Below, in pieces: positions 49,192-57,619 of a stretch of DNA of 64,000 nt. The stretch comes from Aromatoleum toluclasticum ATCC 700605 (lineage in GTDB: Bacteria > Pseudomonadota > Gammaproteobacteria > Burkholderiales > Rhodocyclaceae), in NCBI RefSeq assembly GCF_000378245.1, contig NZ_KB899492.1:124001-188000 (forward strand). Direction: 5' to 3'. The notes below the pieces were generated by a model. The model saw nothing but the letters and a program-made list of their open reading frames with translations, did no database searches and was not told where the DNA came from. Position 1 is the stretch's first letter. Every line of letters starts with the position of its first letter. A program made the translations under genes and the position numbers.

Positions 49192-49558
49192 AGAAGTCGA
49201 CCAGCACCTGATTGACCGCTCCGAGAAGGCCTTCCGGCGTGAACGGTTTCTCGACCCAGCCCGACGCGCCCCGCTTCATCGCCTGTTCGAGGTTCTCGTC
49301 GGCGCTGCCCTTGGCCAGGATCATGATCGGCGTGTTGCGGTAGGTGCGCAGCGCACGCAGCTGCGGGATGAGTTCCAGGCCACCCATGCCCGGCATGTTG
49401 ATGTCGGTGAGCACGAGGTGCACCCGGGTCACCTTCGCCAGATCGAGGGCCTCCTCGGCCGAGCAGGCATCGAGCACCCGATGGCGCCCGCTTTCGAGCA
49501 CCGTGCGGACGATCTGACGCATCGACCCCACGTCGTCCACGACCAGTATCCTCGCCAT
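49178..49558 (-). CDS. CheY-like response regulator with Thr-to-Ala substitution
   Basis: This 126-residue single-domain receiver has the acidic pocket D8/D9, phospho-site D52 (LTDINMPGMGG) and K104 (WVEKPF). At the position of CheY Thr87, however, it has alanine (MILAKGSAD, A82), where canonical receivers have Thr or Ser for the phosphorylation-driven switch. It is the second of two receivers in tandem and overlaps cheA by 14 bp. It might be a phosphate sink or a partner-specific regulator. Start at MARILVVDD. Confidence 0.92.
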   Translation of the reverse strand: MARILVVDDVGSMRQIVRTVLESGRHRVLDACSAEEALDLAKVTRVHLVLTDINMPGMGGLELIPQLRALRTYRNTPIMILAKGSADENLEQAMKRGASGWVEKPFTPEGLLGAVNQVLVDFYVNH

Positions 49559-49569
49559 CGCCGCGGCTC

Positions 49570-49932
49570 CTAGTCCAGCACCCGCCGCAACACCGAGATC
49601 AGAGTGTCGGGATCGAAGGGCTTCACCAGCCAACCGGTGGCGCCGGCGGCCTTGCCGGCCTGCTTGAGCGCCGCATCCGATTCGGTGGTGAGCATCAGGA
49701 TGGGGGTGAACTTGTAGCCCGGCAGCTCGCGCAACGCCTTTACCAGCTCGATGCCGCTGCGTCCCGGCATGTTCACGTCGGCGACCACCAGATCGAAGCG
49801 CCGGACGCGCGCCCGCTCGAGCGCCTCGTCGGCATTCCCCGCCTCGTCGACCTGATGGCCGGCGCTGGCGAGGGTGAAGCGCACCATCTGGCGCATGGTG
49901 ATCGAGTCATCGACGGTAAGAACGTGTGCCAT
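49570..49932 (-). CDS. cheY: CheY-like response regulator
   Basis: This 120-residue receiver has all canonical residues: D8/D9, phospho-site D52 (VADVNMPGRSG), T82 (LMLTTESD) and K104 (WLVKPFDP). It probably is the output CheY that CheA phosphorylates and that acts on flagella or another effector. It lies 18 bp downstream of the membrane CheZ-like gene and 11 bp upstream of the second receiver. Confidence 0.94.
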   Translation of the reverse strand: MAHVLTVDDSITMRQMVRFTLASAGHQVDEAGNADEALERARVRRFDLVVADVNMPGRSGIELVKALRELPGYKFTPILMLTTESDAALKQAGKAAGATGWLVKPFDPDTLISVLRRVLD

Positions 49933-49950
49933 CGGAGCAGGCCTCTCGCG

Positions 49951-51282
49951 TTAGAACAGTTCCACCGAGCCGCCGTCCTTGGGCACGACCGGGCTCGGCA
50001 CGGGATGGGGTTCGTCCGCCGCGATGACGGCCGCCTCGCGCAACTCGAGCGGCACGCTGACGCCGCCACGGACAAGCTGGAAGGGCGCGTCCGCCTTGAC
50101 GGACGAGTTCAGCCAATAGCCCGCCTCTCCCTTGAGCCGCGTCGACTCGTCCGCAATCACGCGCAGGTCCTCGATCACCCGGCTGAGCACGGGCTGGTGC
50201 AGGCGCTCGAGCTTCTGCTGGGTGATGTCCTGGAACTGCATGGCGACGATGATCCGGTTGATCTCGACCTGGACGTCGTTGCCGATCAGGTTGATGTGCT
50301 CGACCGCGTCCTTCACCTCGGCGGTCTTGTCCATCATGGCGAGATTGAGCTGGGCGACGTCGACCTTTGCCTGGGTTGCGGCGCGCGCACCGATCTCGGA
50401 GGCCGTGCGCATCGTCTTGTGGCTTTCGACGAGTTGCTCGCGGATCGCGTCGAGGTTGAGGCGGATGCTGCGGGTGGTCTCGTGGGCCTTTTCGCTGATC
50501 GAGCGGATGGTGTCGGTGAGGGTGACGAGATGGCGGTGATTGGCCGCACTGCCCGCCAGCATGGACGACTCAAGGGCGAGCTTGCCGGTCTGCTTGGCCA
50601 TTGCGCGCAGCTCGTCCAGCAGGTCGTCCACGGTCACCGTGTGCTCACGCATCTTGCGCTGGTGCTCTTCGAAGGCGCCGGTCACCGCAGCAAACTCGAT
50701 CATGCGCTCCGTCACCGAGCTCAACTGACTCTCGTAGGCGTGGATGTAGTCGGGCAGGGACAACCACGCGCCGTTCTTGGCGGCCTGATCGCCGTCCTCG
50801 GACCGCAGCAGCTTCATCGCGCATTCGGTCTGCGCGGCCGTCTTGTTCATGATGGCGCTAAAGCTTTCGCCGATCTGGACGATCGCCGATTCGACGTGCT
50901 TGAGAACCTGCCCCACCTCAGTCTGGACGCGCCTGAGGTCGCCCTGGGAGTGCTCGGATGTGTTCACCCAGCGATGGACGTGCGTGTGCAGCGTGAAGAT
51001 GGTCTGGTGCATCAGGTCACGCTGCTCCGCGTCGCGACGGCGCGCCTTCCGCAGCCGCTCCGCCGCATCGCATCCCCCGTCGTCGGCGGCCCGCTCGTCC
51101 CGGGCGGGCGGCAGGATGCGCACGAGTATGAACACGGCGGCCGCCAACGTGAGCAGCAGCGACACGGCGATCGCCCACAGAGGAAGGAGGAAGATGGACC
51201 ACAGCCAGGGGGCGAGCAGCGCCGCCCCCACCAGGGGCACCCGGGCACGGTGATCGCGCAGGGCCAGGGCAACCGGGTTCAC
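49951..51282 (-). CDS. Membrane-anchored helical signalling protein with CheZ-like active-site motif
   Basis: This 443-residue protein has two hydrophobic helices near the N-terminus (about 16-57). A long helical, coiled-coil domain with chemoreceptor-like heptads follows, then a segment AMQFQDITQQKLERL (347-361). The last segment closely parallels the active-site helix of the CheY-P phosphatase CheZ, where D143 and Q147 act; here they are D352 and Q356. The extreme C-terminus, GGSVELF, ends in an acidic/aromatic tail like the CheY-binding tail of CheZ. No standard receptor tip or HAMP is present. It may be a membrane-bound CheZ analogue; this is inference. A GTG start overlaps the STAS gene stop by 4 bp. 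Confidence 0.75.
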   Translation of the reverse strand: MNPVALALRDHRARVPLVGAALLAPWLWSIFLLPLWAIAVSLLLTLAAAVFILVRILPPARDERAADDGGCDAAERLRKARRRDAEQRDLMHQTIFTLHTHVHRWVNTSEHSQGDLRRVQTEVGQVLKHVESAIVQIGESFSAIMNKTAAQTECAMKLLRSEDGDQAAKNGAWLSLPDYIHAYESQLSSVTERMIEFAAVTGAFEEHQRKMREHTVTVDDLLDELRAMAKQTGKLALESSMLAGSAANHRHLVTLTDTIRSISEKAHETTRSIRLNLDAIREQLVESHKTMRTASEIGARAATQAKVDVAQLNLAMMDKTAEVKDAVEHINLIGNDVQVEINRIIVAMQFQDITQQKLERLHQPVLSRVIEDLRVIADESTRLKGEAGYWLNSSVKADAPFQLVRGGVSVPLELREAAVIAADEPHPVPSPVVPKDGGSVELF

Positions 51283-51584
51283 GCCGCGATCCCCAGCAGC
51301 GCCGACAGTGCCAGCAGGTCCGCCGCCTGGGCCAGTTCGCCCGAGCAGCCCTGCCAGCGCAGCGGTACCCCGCGCCTGCCCAACTCGCGGGCAAGGACCA
51401 CAAAAGCCTGCAGCACAGCGGTATCGACGCGCACGAGCCCGGACGCATCCACATTCACCGCCCGCGGTTGCCGCTCGAGAACGTCGCCGATGAGGGCGCA
51501 GAGCTCACCCGCGTCGGATATGCTCGATTCCATCGGACAGAACAGCGAAAGTTCTTGGTCTTCGTGTGACGAGATCCGAAACAT
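51279..51584 (-). CDS. STAS-domain protein
   Basis: This 101-residue protein has the STAS (anti-sigma-antagonist-like) fold: LSLFCPMESSISDAGELCAL, then VNVDASGLVRVDTAVLQAFV, where the serine/threonine pair (S/T near DxSG and DTA) marks the usual phospho-site region. It is the first gene of the chemotaxis operon, and its TGA overlaps the GTG of the next gene. Similar STAS genes head other betaproteobacterial che clusters. Its role there is not defined. The ATG at 51584 includes the first beta strand; no strong Shine-Dalgarno is visible. Confidence 0.8.
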   Translation of the reverse strand: MFRISSHEDQELSLFCPMESSISDAGELCALIGDVLERQPRAVNVDASGLVRVDTAVLQAFVVLARELGRRGVPLRWQGCSGELAQAADLLALSALLGIAA

Positions 51585-51928
51585 CTGTCTTACGACATCC
51601 GTAGTTGTGCAGCAGCGCGAAAAGGGCCGCAAGAGAGGGCCGCAAAAATTTGTAACAGTCTATCCTTCGCGGCGACCTCGGGCGCTGCCGTTTGTCGTCC
51701 GGAAATGGCTTCTCGTCACCTTTCGAGGCGAGCCTGTTGACACCGGCGGAGCGAGTCAATCCCGTCACAACGCGGGCGGCAAATCCCATAATGAAATCAT
51801 GGTCATGGTGAGAGCCTGCTCACCGGGAGCAAGATAGGCATTCCCCCACGTGCGTGGGGATGAACCGCGATAAGCGGACACACCGGCCACGGAACTCAAG
51901 GCCACGCCTACAGGCGCGCCGCCTGGCC
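51585..51928. other. Non-coding gap upstream of the chemotaxis operon
   Basis: This 344-bp stretch between the STAS gene start and the LysR gene end has no convincing gene. It is locally AT-richer (51640-51665), holds a small hairpin GGTGAG-N6-CTCACC (51807-51824), and contains the single CRISPR-like repeat at 51838-51867. The operon promoter must lie here on the minus strand, but I could not assign a clear sigma-70 or sigma-28 element. Confidence 0.6.
51838..51867. repeat. Single type I-E-like CRISPR repeat (orphan copy)
   Basis: The 30-bp segment reads GCATTC, then the palindrome CCCCACG-TG-CGTGGGG, then ATGAACCG. This is the pattern of type I-E CRISPR repeats (TTCCCC...GGGGATNAACCG ending). 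Only one copy is present: the next 61 bp before the LysR gene contain no second repeat, and no cas gene is in the window. It may be a relic of an array or an isolated repeat integrated or lost by recombination. Confidence 0.6.
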
Positions 51929-52891
51929 TCAATCATCCATACCGGGACCGGGATGCGGCGCCGACCGTGCGTCGACATCCGCCCCGCGCGCCTCGTGCGC
52001 GATCCAGTCATGGACGGTGGCCACGCGCGGGTCGGCGAGCGCACCCGCGGAGTAGACCAGGCAGTAGCGCTTGCCGGTGCGCACGCTCTGCCGGAACGGT
52101 GCCACCAGCCGCCCGCTGTCGAGTTCGTCCGTGATCAGCGTGCGGCGCGCAATCGCCACCCCCATGCCGGCGATCGCGCACTGCATCGTGATGTGGTTGC
52201 GGTTGAACATGTAACCGCGGCGCACCTCGACCTGCGGAGCGCCGATCGCCTTCAGGTAGCGCTCCCATTCGGCATAGGGCTGACTGCCGCGCCATGCCGT
52301 CATGTCGTGCAGGAGCGGGTAGTGATCCAGCGCGTCGGGCGAATCGAGCGGCGGGCGCCCCTGCAGCAGCAGCGGCGAGCACACCGGGAAGATCTCTTCC
52401 TCGAGCAGCACCGTGCTCTGGAACCCGGGGTAGGTGCCGTCGTTGAGGTCGATGGCGAGGTCGAACTCGCCGTCGCGCAGCGAATAGGTGCTGTCTTCGG
52501 CTTCCACCTTCAACTCGATCTGCGGAAAGCGTTGCATCAGTCCGGGGAGCCGCGGCACCAGCCAGGTGGCAAGGAAGGACGGCAGCGCGCGCACGCGCAC
52601 CACGCCGCTGAGCGCGCCGCCGCGCAGGCGGCCGATGGCCAGGTCCACGGCCGCATAGGCCGGATCGACCGCCGCGAGCAGGCGACTGCCCGCATCCGTG
52701 AGTTCGAGACGCCGCGGCAGGCGGCGGAACAGGCGCTGCCCCAGCCAGTCTTCCAGCAGTTTGATCTGCTGGCTCACGGCACCCGTGGTGATGTGCAACT
52801 CCTCGCCTGCACGGGTGAAGGAGAGATGGCGTGCGGCAGCGAGGAATACTCTCAGCCGGGTATGGACCTGCGACGGCGCGGCGGAAGCCAT
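51929..52891 (-). CDS. LysR-family transcriptional regulator (GcvA-like)
   Basis: This 320-residue regulator has the N-terminal helix-turn-helix (LRVFLAAARHLSFTRAGEEL and ITTGAVSQQIKLLEDWLGQRLF, about 13-55). A periplasmic-binding-type effector domain follows. The sequence is close in style to GcvA regulators. It is divergent from sdaA-sstT-ltaE across a 140-bp gap, so it most likely controls serine/threonine catabolism. The ATG at 52891 gives the conserved start. Confidence 0.9.
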   Translation of the reverse strand: MASAAPSQVHTRLRVFLAAARHLSFTRAGEELHITTGAVSQQIKLLEDWLGQRLFRRLPRRLELTDAGSRLLAAVDPAYAAVDLAIGRLRGGALSGVVRVRALPSFLATWLVPRLPGLMQRFPQIELKVEAEDSTYSLRDGEFDLAIDLNDGTYPGFQSTVLLEEEIFPVCSPLLLQGRPPLDSPDALDHYPLLHDMTAWRGSQPYAEWERYLKAIGAPQVEVRRGYMFNRNHITMQCAIAGMGVAIARRTLITDELDSGRLVAPFRQSVRTGKRYCLVYSAGALADPRVATVHDWIAHEARGADVDARSAPHPGPGMDD

Positions 52892-53031
52892 GGTTTAGTT
52901 TTACTGAATCATCGGTGAAAAACTATCGATTGAGCGGCCTTCCTTGCCACATGAAAATGCATTGATGCCGCTATAAGTATTTTCGCTATTAGCTGGATTA
53001 AATCAACACCTGTCTTTCATCCGGAGCCTCC
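52892..53031. promoter_or_regulatory. Divergent control region of lysR and sdaA
   Basis: This AT-rich gap contains a -10-like TATAAG at 52972-52977, a direct repeat CTATAAG / CTATTAG (52971-52977 and 52986-52992) and a good CGGAG Shine-Dalgarno before sdaA. The -35 is not clear. LysR operators are expected here; I could not fix a T-N11-A site with confidence. Confidence 0.4.
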
Positions 53032-54411
53032 ATGTCCATCAGCGTCCTCGATTTGTTCAAGATCGGTATCGGGCCTTCCAGCTCGCACACGGTCGGGCCG
53101 ATGCGCGCAGCCTGCGATTTCGTCGCCGTCCTGCGACAGCAAGGGCTTATGGAGCGGGTGCACCGCGTCGAGGTGAAGCTGTACGGTTCGCTGTCGGCGA
53201 CCGGCATCGGCCATGGCACGGACCGCGCGGTGGTCGCGGGGCTGATGGGCGAGAGGCCGGACACGGTCGATCCCGATTTCGTCGTTTCCGCGGTCGACCG
53301 TGTGCGCAGTGAAGGCAGGCTCCCGCTCGGCGGCACGGTGACGGTACCCTTCGACTGGGAGCGCGACCTGCGCATGCTGCCGGTGAGCCTGCCTTACCAC
53401 CCCAATGCGATGCGCCTCGCCGCCCATGGCGACGAGGGCGTGGTGTACGAGAACACCTATTACTCGGTCGGCGGCGGCTTTGTCGTGAACGAGACGCAGG
53501 CACAGGCGGGGAGCGCGGCCGAGGCCGAACTCGCCTTGCCCTACCCCTTCGAAACCGGTGCCGAGATGCTCGCACAGTGCCGGCGCCACGGGCTGCGCAT
53601 CAGCGAGCTGATGCTCGCCAACGAAAGCGCCTGGCGCAGCGAGGCGGAAACGCGCGCCGCGTTGCAGCGCATCTGGGACGTGATGCTCGGCTGCATTGGC
53701 CGCGGCACCACACAGGAGGGCTTGCTGCCAGGCGGGCTGAAGGTGCGCCGCCGCGCGTCTGCCCTGCACCACAAGCTCAGCGAGCGGGCAACCGGACGCA
53801 ACCTGATCAGCGATACGATGGCCGCGCTCGACTGGGTGAATCTGTACGCACTCGCGGTGAATGAGGAAAACGCCGGCGGCGGCCGCGTCGTTACCGCGCC
53901 GACCAACGGCGCCGCTGGCATAATTCCGGCCGTGCTGAACTATTACATGGAATTCATGCCCGGCAGCAGTGCGCGCGACGCGGACAGTTTCCTTCTCGCC
54001 GCGGCGGCGGTCGGCGTGCTCTGCAAGAAGAACGCCTCGATCTCCGGCGCCGAAGTCGGCTGCCAGGGCGAGGTGGGTTCCGCCTGCGCGATGGCTGCGG
54101 CGGGGCTGACCGAAGTGCTCGGCGGCACGCCCGAGCAGGTCGAAAATGCGGCCGAAATCGGCCTCGAACACAATCTCGGACTCACCTGCGACCCGGTCGG
54201 AGGCCTCGTGCAGGTACCCTGCATCGAGCGCAACGCGATGGCCTCGATCAAGGCGATCAACGCGGCCCAACTCGCATTGCGCGGCGACGGCGCGCACGCG
54301 ATCTCGCTCGACCAGGTCATCCTCACCATGCGCGACACCGGCCGCGACATGCTCGACAAGTACAAGGAGACTTCCCGCGGCGGCCTCGCCGTGAGTTTCC
54401 CCGAATGCTGA
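53032..54411 (+). CDS. sdaA: L-serine ammonia-lyase (Fe-S, single chain)
   Basis: SdaA converts L-serine to pyruvate and ammonia with a labile [4Fe-4S] cluster. The 459-residue protein has the fused beta and alpha domains. It begins [20 protein letters not shown], and cluster cysteines C344, C386 and C397 are one residue offset from the Legionella pneumophila enzyme (343, 385, 396). It ends in cysteine (FPEC, C459), matching the Legionella C-terminal cysteine that caps the cluster as an intrinsic inhibitor. The sstT transporter and ltaE follow. Confidence 0.95.
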   Translation: MSISVLDLFKIGIGPSSSHTVGPMRAACDFVAVLRQQGLMERVHRVEVKLYGSLSATGIGHGTDRAVVAGLMGERPDTVDPDFVVSAVDRVRSEGRLPLGGTVTVPFDWERDLRMLPVSLPYHPNAMRLAAHGDEGVVYENTYYSVGGGFVVNETQAQAGSAAEAELALPYPFETGAEMLAQCRRHGLRISELMLANESAWRSEAETRAALQRIWDVMLGCIGRGTTQEGLLPGGLKVRRRASALHHKLSERATGRNLISDTMAALDWVNLYALAVNEENAGGGRVVTAPTNGAAGIIPAVLNYYMEFMPGSSARDADSFLLAAAAVGVLCKKNASISGAEVGCQGEVGSACAMAAAGLTEVLGGTPEQVENAAEIGLEHNLGLTCDPVGGLVQVPCIERNAMASIKAINAAQLALRGDGAHAISLDQVILTMRDTGRDMLDKYKETSRGGLAVSFPEC

Positions 54412-54488
54412 GCGCACCACACCCGCGCTCCACTTCCGCCCCAAAAGGGCGCCCATCCCGCAAAGAAATTCCCCACGAGGAGACAACA

Positions 54489-55727
54489 ATGACCTCTGCT
54501 TCACCCACCTTTTTCCAGCGCATGACGCGCATGAGCCTGATCGCGCAGATCGCGATCGGCCTGGTCCTGGGCATTGCCCTGGCCATGGTCGCGCCCGGGG
54601 CGACGAAGTCGGTCGCCCTGCTCGGCGACATCTTCATCGCTGCACTCAAGTCGGTCGCACCGGTCCTGGTCTTCGTGCTGGTGACCGCCGCCATCGCGAG
54701 CCACAAGCACGGCCAGCCCACGCACATCCGCCCTGTCCTGATGCTCTATGTGATCGGCACGCTGGTTGCAGCCGTGGTGGCTGTCGTCGCCAGCTTTGCC
54801 TTTCCCACCACGCTGGTGCTCAACGCGCCCGAGGTCGCCGGCACCCCGCCGGGCGGTATCCTGATCGTGCTCAAGAACCTGCTTCTGAGCGCGGTCACCA
54901 ATCCGGTCAAGGCCTTGATGGAAGCCAACTTCATCGGCATCCTGGCCTGGGCGATCGCGCTCGGCATGGTCCTGCGCCACGCCAGTCCGGCCACGCGAAC
55001 CATGCTGAACGATCTGTCCGACGCAGTTTCGTCGATCGTGCACGTCGTGATCCGCTTCGCTCCGCTGGGCATCTTCGGCCTCGTCGCTGCCACGCTGGGC
55101 GACTCGGGACTCGACGCGCTGCTCGGCTACGGCCGCCTGCTGATGGTCATCGTCGGCTGCATGCTGTTCGTCGCACTGGTCATGAACCCGCTGATCGTGT
55201 TCTGGAAGATCCGCGGCAACCCGTATCCGCTGGTGTTCACCTGCCTGCGAGAAAGCGCGGTGACGGCCTTCTTCACCCGCAGCTCGGCGGCCAACATCCC
55301 GGTTAACCTGGAACTGTGCAAGCGCATGGGCCTGCACGAGGACACCTATTCGATCTCCATCCCGCTGGGTGCCACGATCAACATGGCCGGCGCTGCGATC
55401 ACGATCTCGGTGATGACGCTTGCCGCCACCCACACCCTCGGCATCAACGTGGACATCCCGACCGCGCTGCTGCTGTGCATCGTGTCCTCGTTCGCCGCGG
55501 CCGGAGTGTCGGGCGTCGCGGGCGGTTCGCTGCTGCTGATCCCGATGGCCACCAGCCTGTTCGGCATCTCGACCGACATCGCGATGCAGGTCGTTGCCAT
55601 CGGCTTCGTCATCAGCGTGGTGCAGGATTCGGCCGAGACGGCCCTGAACTCCTCCACCGACGTCCTGCTCACCGCCACCGCGTGCGCCGCAGCGAGCGGC
55701 GAACCGTTGAACCTCGAGCGTTCCTGA
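54489..55727 (+). CDS. sstT: Serine/threonine:sodium symporter SstT
   Basis: SstT imports L-serine and L-threonine with sodium. The 412-residue membrane protein has the dicarboxylate/amino-acid:cation symporter fold. Family segments are seen: [46 protein letters not shown] and [18 protein letters not shown]. The ATG at 54489 follows a GAGGAGA Shine-Dalgarno. Position between sdaA and ltaE supports the substrate. Confidence 0.94.
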   Translation: MTSASPTFFQRMTRMSLIAQIAIGLVLGIALAMVAPGATKSVALLGDIFIAALKSVAPVLVFVLVTAAIASHKHGQPTHIRPVLMLYVIGTLVAAVVAVVASFAFPTTLVLNAPEVAGTPPGGILIVLKNLLLSAVTNPVKALMEANFIGILAWAIALGMVLRHASPATRTMLNDLSDAVSSIVHVVIRFAPLGIFGLVAATLGDSGLDALLGYGRLLMVIVGCMLFVALVMNPLIVFWKIRGNPYPLVFTCLRESAVTAFFTRSSAANIPVNLELCKRMGLHEDTYSISIPLGATINMAGAAITISVMTLAATHTLGINVDIPTALLLCIVSSFAAAGVSGVAGGSLLLIPMATSLFGISTDIAMQVVAIGFVISVVQDSAETALNSSTDVLLTATACAAASGEPLNLERS

Positions 55728-55732
55728 CCGCC

Positions 55733-56758
55733 ATGCAACACTTTGCCAGCGACAACTATGCCGGCATCTGCCCCGAGGCGATGGCCGCTTTCACCGCCGC
55801 CAACGTCGGTCACGCTGGCGCTTACGGCGAAGACGAATGGACGCGCAGGGTCTCCGATCGCCTGCGCGCGCTGTTCGACACGGACTGCGACGTCTATTTC
55901 GTCTTCAACGGCACCGCCGCCAACTCGCTCGCGCTCGCCTCGCTGTGCCAGAGCTACCACAGCGTGGTGTGCCACGAACTGGCCCACGTCCAGACGGACG
56001 AGTGCGGCGGCCCGGAGTTCTTTTCCAACGGCTCGAAGCTGCTGCCGGCGAGCGGCGAGAACGGCAAGCTCACGCCCGCAGCGGTGCAGGAAGTGATCTC
56101 GCGCCGCAACGACATCCACTACCCCAAGCCGCGCGTCGTGACGCTCACGCAGAGCACCGAGGTCGGCACCGTCTATCGGCCGGACGAGGTGGCGGCGATC
56201 GCTGCCTGCGCACGCAGCAACGGCCTGCGCGTCCATATGGACGGGGCACGCTTCGCCAATGCGCTGGCCACCCTGGATGTGGCGCCGGCCGACATTACCT
56301 GGCGCGCCGGGGTGGACGTGCTGTGCTTCGGCGGCACCAAGATGGGCCTGCCGGTCGGCGAGGCGGTGGTGTTCTTCGACCGCCGCCTGTCCGAGGACTT
56401 CGCCTGGCGCTGCAAGCAGGCCGGACAGCTCGCCTCCAAGATGCGTTTCCTGTCCGCCCCCTGGCTGGGCGTGCTGGAAGACGGCGCCTGGCTGCGCCAC
56501 GCACGCCACGCCAATGCGATGGCGCAGCGCCTCGCCGCCGGATTGCAGCAGGTGCCGGGCGCGAAGCTGCTGTTTCCCGTCGAAGCCAACGGCGTGTTCT
56601 GCGAACTCCCCGAAGTCGTGCTCGCCGGGCTGCGCGAATGCGGCTGGCGCTTTTACACCTTCATCGGCGCCGGTGGCGCGCGCTTCATGTGCGGCTGGGA
56701 CACCAAGCCGGCGAGCGTGGACGCGCTGCTCGCCGACGTGAGCAGGCTCTCTGCCTGA
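55733..56758 (+). CDS. ltaE: Low-specificity L-threonine aldolase
   Basis: This PLP enzyme cleaves L-threonine and allo-threonine to glycine and acetaldehyde. The 341-residue protein has the beta-eliminating-lyase fold with FNGTAANSLAL, the LTQSTEVGTVY loop, the MDGARFANAL segment and the PLP-lysine in CFGGTKMGLPVGEA. It starts 5 bp after sstT and completes a serine/threonine catabolic operon. The longer upstream open frame is a shadow of sstT. Confidence 0.93.
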   Translation: MQHFASDNYAGICPEAMAAFTAANVGHAGAYGEDEWTRRVSDRLRALFDTDCDVYFVFNGTAANSLALASLCQSYHSVVCHELAHVQTDECGGPEFFSNGSKLLPASGENGKLTPAAVQEVISRRNDIHYPKPRVVTLTQSTEVGTVYRPDEVAAIAACARSNGLRVHMDGARFANALATLDVAPADITWRAGVDVLCFGGTKMGLPVGEAVVFFDRRLSEDFAWRCKQAGQLASKMRFLSAPWLGVLEDGAWLRHARHANAMAQRLAAGLQQVPGAKLLFPVEANGVFCELPEVVLAGLRECGWRFYTFIGAGGARFMCGWDTKPASVDALLADVSRLSA

Positions 56759-56818
56759 GTCGGGCCACCCGCGTGCGATGATTCCGCCCCTGTGCGAGCG
56801 TAAGCGAGCGACTCACCG

Positions 56819-57592
56819 ATGAACCCCCTGGCGACGGCATCGCGGCGCGCCCCCGAATGCCGGTCGCCGTGGCGCGCCGTCGGCGCCGTGGCTCTGGCGC
56901 TAGCCTCGCCCGGCCCCGCACAGGCACAACAGATCCCGGCCATTGCCGTGGACGTCGGCCACACCCTCGCCGCCCCCGGCGCCATCAGCGCGCGCGGACG
57001 CAGCGAGTTCGACTTCAATCGCGAACTCGCCGGGCGCCTCGTCGCGGCCCTCGAACGGCTCGGTCTGCGCGCCGAACTGATCAACGCCGACGGCCGCATC
57101 GAATCCCTGCAGGCGCGGCCCGAACGCGCCGCGCAGGCGGTCTTCCTGATCTCCATCCACCACGACTCGGTCAGCGAACGGTACCTCACTCCCTGGGAAT
57201 GGCAGGGACAAGCGCTCGACTTCAGCGACCGGTGGGCCGGGCATTCGCTCTTCGTATCGCGCCGCAATCCGGATGTTGCGGCCAGCCTGATGTGCGCATC
57301 GGCGATCGGCGCACGGCTGCAGCGCTCCGGTTTCATGCCGACCGACAAGAACGCACGCCGGCGCGAATACGCCGATGCGCAGCACGCGGTGCACTACTAC
57401 GACAACCTCGTCGTGCTCTACGGTGCCCATCAGCCCGCGGTACTGTTCGAGGCTGGGGTGATCAAGCACCGCGACGAAGAACTGCTGCTGCGCGACCCGG
57501 AACGCCAGCAACGCATGGCCGACGAGATCGCCACCGGCGTCGCCGCCTGCGTCACGGCCGGCGGCATTGCGGCGGCGCCGAGGACGGACTGA
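56819..57592 (+). CDS. N-acetylmuramoyl-L-alanine amidase (Amidase_3)
   Basis: This 257-residue secreted enzyme cleaves the peptide stem from MurNAc. A signal peptide (about 1-36, ending AQAQ) precedes the Amidase_3 domain. The zinc site is visible: H in VDVGHTLAAPG, E in FDFNREL, H in ISIHHDSV, and the catalytic glutamate in VLFEAGVIKH. No AMIN domain is present. It converges on the cytochrome c gene (27-bp gap). Confidence 0.92.
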   Translation: MNPLATASRRAPECRSPWRAVGAVALALASPGPAQAQQIPAIAVDVGHTLAAPGAISARGRSEFDFNRELAGRLVAALERLGLRAELINADGRIESLQARPERAAQAVFLISIHHDSVSERYLTPWEWQGQALDFSDRWAGHSLFVSRRNPDVAASLMCASAIGARLQRSGFMPTDKNARRREYADAQHAVHYYDNLVVLYGAHQPAVLFEAGVIKHRDEELLLRDPERQQRMADEIATGVAACVTAGGIAAAPRTD

Positions 57593-57619
57593 GGGCCGTT
57601 CCGCGCTGCCGGATGACGC

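Noticed and set aside
51868-51928. A second CRISPR repeat or spacer array after the orphan repeat
   Set aside because: The following 61 bp show no match to the repeat palindrome or tail.
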